From positions 1 to 7,513 of the forward strand of contig CAJOQI010000026.1 in the NCBI GenBank assembly GCA_905236895.1: a stretch of 7,513 nucleotides of DNA, in the 5' to 3' direction. The DNA is from an uncultured Peptostreptococcaceae bacterium. GTDB lineage: Bacteria > Bacillota > Clostridia > Peptostreptococcales > Anaerovoracaceae. The notes under the pieces were generated by a model. The model was given only the letters and a program-made list of their open reading frames with translations. It did not search any database and was not told the origin of the DNA. The position numbers and the translations under genes are program-made. Below are positions 3,839 through 7,513 of this stretch, piece after piece; within the stretch, counting starts at the first letter, position 1, and each line of letters opens with the position of its first letter.

Positions 3839-6298
3839 ATGAAGTTGTTAAAAAAAGGACTAACCATTTGCCTTGCTGTGCTTCTCATTGCAGCAGGCTT
3901 TTCACCTGCTGCTCAGGTAAGGGCGGAGGATAAATTGGAGCTTACCATAGGGTTTGAGGATGGTTATAGCCTTGAGCAGGGCCATGTGGAATACAAGATG
4001 GATGGTGGGGATTGGATATCTGTGAATGGAAATAATACTTTGGATATTTCCGGTGCAGAATCCTTAATTCTTAAGATTGTTGCGGAGCCGGGCTATGAGG
4101 TTAACTTTGATGAGGGACCCTATCTTGCAGACGGAGGCCCAGGCACTGCCTTTAATGCAGGAGATATGGAAGCTGAAAGAGAAAAACTCATAGGAGATGG
4201 AGTGGAGGCGGTGCTTCCTTCTGAGCGAGGTATATCCCTTACAGGGATTAAGTTTAGGGATGTTCCCGTATCCAATAATGGAACCGTATCCATAGATATT
4301 ACGGGCCCTGAGTTGGAGTACTGGAATTCTGACATACCTTCCAGAATAACCTTCTTTATTAATACTCCCCAGGAGGATGAGGAAATCATCCAGATGGGCA
4401 GGGAGAATATTGAATTTAAGGGAGATTATACCATTCAAGGGGAATTTGTTCAGGGTGCATCGGGAGTAAAGACCAAGGAACCTGTTCCTATAGAATATGA
4501 TTACGACGGAAAAGGTGAGGTTTCCTTTATAGTTAAAATCAGCAATGCAAGCACCAAAATCACCAAATTCCTAATAAACGGAAGGGACTATAAAGATCAG
4601 TGCCCCCAAACAGATGCAGAGTTTTTGGATTCACTGTGGGGACCTAGATCCGTGGAGTATAGCATAAATAATGTCCCCCATGCTGATCACTATGATGTAG
4701 TCATAGAAGCAAAGTTCGATGAACTGATGGGTGGCTTTGGCTGGAACTACCTATCTGAAGAGACCCTTAGCGGAGATGCCCGTGAGGACTGCATAGCCCA
4801 TGGAACCCTTTCCTTTATTGAGGGAGAGTACGAGGGTATGACGTTTAAATCTGCCGCTGAATGGAATGGATACAAGCACGGACCCAATAAAACCACGATT
4901 TTTGAATGGAAAGACGGGTTGAAGGAATATGAGGATGAAAGGGATGCTTGGGGAAGCGCCGCCTTCCCAAGGGGAGCGGTAATCACATTTAAACTCATTC
5001 CCGATGAAGGCTACCAGCTTACATCCTTGTTCGGAGATAAGGACTTGGAGCCTCAGGAAGAGCCCGGGGTGTATAAAATCACTATGACCGGAGGAATGAA
5101 CTCCCACCTTATGGCTACATTTACCGAGACAGAGGATGCGGTTGACCCCCAGGCAAAGGCTGTTAAGGGCGGCGATGTTTCCAATCTTTACAATCCCTAC
5201 GGTGAAGGCACCATGAAGCTTAATGTATGGGATACGGAAACAAATGCGGAATCAGAGGCAAGATTTACAGAGATGGCAAGCTCTGAGGGGGCAGAAATCC
5301 AGGAATACATAGATATAAATCTTGCAAACACAATCTATAAAGCAACAGATGATCCCAATGAAGCCTGGGATAGACCTGTGAGCGAGCTTGAAAAGCCTGC
5401 CACCATAAATCTGGAACTTGAGAATAGCTACGAAGGGAAGGACATAATTGTAATCCATGAGCATGATGGAAAGTGTGAGGTGATTGAGACGGAGTTTGAC
5501 GGAAATAATACTATCTCATTTGAAACCTCCAGCTTTTCCAACTATGCCATAGCAACCAAGGAGCCTGAAGAAGAGCCTTCCGAGAATCCGTCTGAGCCTT
5601 CAGATAATCCTGCTGAAGAACCATCTAAAGAACCTTCGGAAAATCCGGAAGAGAAAGAAGACTATGCTATAACACTGGATGATGAAAGCTTCACCGTTGA
5701 ATTTACCGACGTGAAAGGCCTGCCATTCATTATGGTGGTTATAGACCTGGATAATCTTACTGACCAGGATCTTCAGGATATGGAATTAACCAAGGAAGAA
5801 TATGAGGCTGCCAAGAGCCTTATGAAAGAATCCATAAAGGATAAGGGAGATTTCCTAGGGGCATACGAGATAATGGTTGTAAATGGTGAAAATGGATATG
5901 AACCTAAAGGACCATTTAAGCTTAAGATAAAGATCACCGATGACCTGAAGGACTATACCACCTTTAAGCTTTTCAATATGAATAGCTTTGGGGAGGAAGG
6001 ATTTACCCCTGCAGAAATAGCAGCTACCATTGAAAATGGCTACATTGTGGTAGAGGTAGATGAGCTGGGAACTTATGCAATTACGGGGCTTAAGGAGGAG
6101 CCTGAAGAAAAGCCTGCACCTCCCAAAAAAGATGAAGAGCCCAAGAAAGAAGAGCCAAAGGAAAGTAATGATAAGAAAAATGCACCTGCCACAGGAGATG
6201 AAATGTCCTATAGACTATGGGCAGTAGTCCTTGTTCTTGCTACAGGAGGTATCGGATATTTAAGGAAAAAAGAAAAGAAGGGAAATGGCTGGCTATAG
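3839..6298 (+). CDS. Secreted cell-wall-anchored surface protein with APATG sorting signal
   Basis: This 819-residue protein has no recognised enzymatic domain. Residues 1-29 are a signal peptide (KLLKK, hydrophobic core, cleavage after VRA). The large region from about 30 to 530 is acidic and rich in predicted beta-strand, with few cysteines. It includes glycine-tyrosine repeat-like stretches around 82-90 (EPGYEV) and 380-427 (PDEGYQL, then a MTGGM..HLMATF strand), reminiscent of Listeria-Bacteroides-type surface repeats. A module at about 535-573 ends SSFSNYAIA. A Pro/Glu/Ser linker (575-608, EPSENP-like units) follows, then a second related module ending ELGTYAITG near 750 and a Lys/Glu/Pro linker (752-781). 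The C-terminus is APATGD (APATG at 782-786), a hydrophobic segment and RKKEKK: a sortase signal with Ala in place of the usual Leu. The likely role is adhesion or cell-surface binding, by inference. It is divergent from the membrane LuxR regulator; no sortase gene is in the window. Confidence 0.9.
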   Translation: MKLLKKGLTICLAVLLIAAGFSPAAQVRAEDKLELTIGFEDGYSLEQGHVEYKMDGGDWISVNGNNTLDISGAESLILKIVAEPGYEVNFDEGPYLADGGPGTAFNAGDMEAEREKLIGDGVEAVLPSERGISLTGIKFRDVPVSNNGTVSIDITGPELEYWNSDIPSRITFFINTPQEDEEIIQMGRENIEFKGDYTIQGEFVQGASGVKTKEPVPIEYDYDGKGEVSFIVKISNASTKITKFLINGRDYKDQCPQTDAEFLDSLWGPRSVEYSINNVPHADHYDVVIEAKFDELMGGFGWNYLSEETLSGDAREDCIAHGTLSFIEGEYEGMTFKSAAEWNGYKHGPNKTTIFEWKDGLKEYEDERDAWGSAAFPRGAVITFKLIPDEGYQLTSLFGDKDLEPQEEPGVYKITMTGGMNSHLMATFTETEDAVDPQAKAVKGGDVSNLYNPYGEGTMKLNVWDTETNAESEARFTEMASSEGAEIQEYIDINLANTIYKATDDPNEAWDRPVSELEKPATINLELENSYEGKDIIVIHEHDGKCEVIETEFDGNNTISFETSSFSNYAIATKEPEEEPSENPSEPSDNPAEEPSKEPSENPEEKEDYAITLDDESFTVEFTDVKGLPFIMVVIDLDNLTDQDLQDMELTKEEYEAAKSLMKESIKDKGDFLGAYEIMVVNGENGYEPKGPFKLKIKITDDLKDYTTFKLFNMNSFGEEGFTPAEIAATIENGYIVVEVDELGTYAITGLKEEPEEKPAPPKKDEEPKKEEPKESNDKKNAPATGDEMSYRLWAVVLVLATGGIGYLRKKEKKGNGWL

Positions 6299-6330
6299 CC
6301 TCTTAAGCAGGCAGATATAAAAGCAAAGAA

Positions 6331-6365
6331 AAGACGGTAGGGCTTCCTACCGTCTTTGGTTTTTT
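6331..6365 (+). terminator. Rho-independent terminator after the surface protein, possibly bidirectional
   Basis: An 11-bp perfect stem (6331-6341 with 6346-6356) has a GCTT loop and is followed by TTTGGTTTTTT. On the minus strand the same stem is followed by TTCTTTGCTTTT, so it may also end the convergent acyl-CoA dehydrogenase transcript, though less strongly. Confidence 0.9.
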
Positions 6366-6404
6366 GGATTTATGATTCGCCAATTTTTTCTTAGTTAACC
6401 TCCA

Positions 6405-6436
6405 CCATGGCAGATTGGATTATCAGACAGCCATGG
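6405..6436. repeat. 7-bp inverted repeat (CCATGGC / GCCATGG) downstream of the acyl-CoA dehydrogenase
   Basis: The arms at 6405-6411 and 6430-6436 are separated by 18 bases. No T-run follows on either strand, so it is not a standard terminator. It lies in the 3' untranslated part of the minus-strand gene and could be an mRNA 3'-end structure. Nothing else is recognisable between 6366 and 6459. Confidence 0.45.
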
Positions 6437-6459
6437 AGTTAGGAGATTCGGTCTGCCTC

Positions 6460-7513
6460 TTATCTGAAGAGGGATCCTCCGATGATGAGCTGCTGAATCT
6501 GGTTGGTGCCTTCATAGATCTGGGTGATCTTGGCGTCTCTCATCATTCTTTCAACATGGTATTCCTTCATATAGCCATTTCCGCCCATGAACTGAACTGC
6601 CCACTCCGTAACTTCCATAGCGGTATTGGTGCAGATGTACTTGGCCTTTGCTGCGGACTGGCTGAAGGGCTTACCTGTATCGTGATCCATAGCAGCCTTA
6701 TAGAGAACGTATTTTGCTGCCTCAATCTTGACTGCCAGGTCTGCCATCTTGAACTGGAGATACTGGTTAACGGAGATGGGCTTTCCGAACTGTTCTCTTT
6801 CCTTCATATAAGCTACTGCTCTTTCGAAGGCGCCTTCTGCGATTCCAAGGCCCTGAGCTGCAACGCCGATACGTCCGCAGTCAAGAGTCTGCATGGCAAG
6901 CTTAAATCCATCGCCGTCAGCGGTGATTTTGTTGGCTGCGGGAACGCGGCAGTTTTCGAAGATCAGTTCAGAAACCTGAGCGGATCTAATACCCATTTTG
7001 TTCTCAATCTTTCCAACTCTTACGCCGGGGGTGTTCTGGATGTCTACGATAAAGCAAGCAAGACCCTTTGCCTTCTTTTCAGGCTCGGTAAGAGCGAATA
7101 CTGCGGAATACTTAGCAAGAGGTCCGTTGGTGTTGAAGCACTTAAGACCGTTGATTACATATTCGTCTCCGTCCTTAACTGCTGTGGTCACTGCGCCACC
7201 TGCATCGGAACCTGCGTTGGGCTCGGTGAGACCAAAGGAACCGTGAACCTGTCCTTTGCAAACCTCTTCCATGAATTTCTTCTTGGTTTCATCGTCTGCA
7301 GCGGAGTTCCAAACACTTCCGCCATAGAGGGATGTGGATACGGAGTAGGAGATACCGAAGGATGCGTCAACCTTTGATACTTCTTCTACTGCAAGGGCAT
7401 ATTCCATATAGCCCAGGCCCTGTCCTCCAACTTCCTTTGGATAGGGAAGTCCGATGAGTCCAAGTTCTCCGGCCTTGTGATAAAGATCTACCGGGAATTC
7501 AGATGCTTCGTCT
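6460..7513 (-). CDS. Short-chain acyl-CoA dehydrogenase (butyryl-CoA dehydrogenase-like), 5' truncated by window edge
   Basis: About 350 residues are visible and the frame is open to the right edge, so roughly the first 30 of a usual 380 residues lie outside. The ATG at 7405-7407 is internal: the upstream codons read DLYHKAGELGLIGLPYPKEV, a normal family N-terminal region. GSFGLTEPNAGSDAGG (7242 down to about 7195) is the FAD-binding signature, and KCFNTNGPLAKYSAVFALTE continues the flavin/substrate domain. The catalytic base is Glu at 6511-6513 in QIYEGTNQIQ, the short/medium-chain position and not that of isovaleryl or long-chain enzymes. It is an FAD enzyme that passes electrons to electron-transfer flavoprotein. 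It reduces crotonyl-CoA in fermentation or oxidises acyl-CoA; substrate and direction are inferred. Its codon bias resembles the crotonase, implying high expression. It faces the surface protein gene across a shared terminator. etf genes may lie beyond the edge but are not seen. Confidence 0.95.
   Translation of the reverse strand, partial: DEASEFPVDLYHKAGELGLIGLPYPKEVGGQGLGYMEYALAVEEVSKVDASFGISYSVSTSLYGGSVWNSAADDETKKKFMEEVCKGQVHGSFGLTEPNAGSDAGGAVTTAVKDGDEYVINGLKCFNTNGPLAKYSAVFALTEPEKKAKGLACFIVDIQNTPGVRVGKIENKMGIRSAQVSELIFENCRVPAANKITADGDGFKLAMQTLDCGRIGVAAQGLGIAEGAFERAVAYMKEREQFGKPISVNQYLQFKMADLAVKIEAAKYVLYKAAMDHDTGKPFSQSAAKAKYICTNTAMEVTEWAVQFMGGNGYMKEYHVERMMRDAKITQIYEGTNQIQQLIIGGSLFR

Noticed and set aside
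3839..3871. Lipoprotein signal (Cys11 in the signal peptide)
   Set aside because: The residues before Cys11 (LTI) do not make a lipobox, and a good signal peptidase I site follows at VRA (27-29).
6415..7377. 320-codon open frame on the plus strand
   Set aside because: It is antisense to the acyl-CoA dehydrogenase, which has clear family motifs. Its translation is Cys/Ser/Leu-rich with no motif and it has no ribosome site. Strong codon bias in the real gene leaves such frames open.

Overview
The window reads as chromosome of an anaerobic, low-to-moderate GC Firmicute, most likely a butyrate- or fatty-acid-metabolising member of the Clostridia/Eubacteriales. This is inferred from strong AAGGAGG-type ribosome sites, a crotonase and a short-chain acyl-CoA dehydrogenase with highly biased codons, a glutathione peroxidase-family thiol peroxidase, a membrane-bound LuxR regulator and a sortase-type surface protein. 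No rRNA, tRNA, CRISPR array or insertion sequence is visible.

Layout. Positions 1-73 carry the last codons of a gene entering from the left; its winged-helix-like tail resembles AlbA/Schlafen-type or Fic-type proteins. Positions 79-298 hold a decayed Doc (death-on-curing) toxin: the Fic motif is intact, but the N-terminal half is gone and the C-terminus is frameshifted. An 11-bp tandem repeat follows at 303-324. Positions 343-1367 are a two-gene unit of a small two-TM membrane protein of unknown function and a 2-Cys glutathione peroxidase homologue. Crotonase (1509-2285) has its own promoter, a structured leader and a strong terminator; the terminator lies inside the 3' coding end of the convergent downstream gene. 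That minus-strand gene (2313-3668) encodes a 12-TM MFS-like protein fused to a LuxR DNA-binding domain. Divergent from it is an 819-residue secreted surface protein (3839-6298) with a signal peptide, Pro/Glu-rich linkers and a C-terminal APATG sorting signal. A hairpin terminator, possibly bidirectional, separates it from a convergent acyl-CoA dehydrogenase (6460-7513, minus) that runs off the right edge.

How they fit. Crotonase and the acyl-CoA dehydrogenase catalyse consecutive steps, 3-hydroxyacyl-CoA to enoyl-CoA to acyl-CoA, but here they are separate transcription units on opposite strands. Between them sits the most interesting module: a membrane-embedded LuxR regulator divergent from a surface protein. 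The surface gene's promoter has a perfect -10, no recognisable -35, and an inverted repeat reaching both promoters. I infer that the regulator senses something at the membrane and controls the surface protein. The left end looks like a decayed accessory region.
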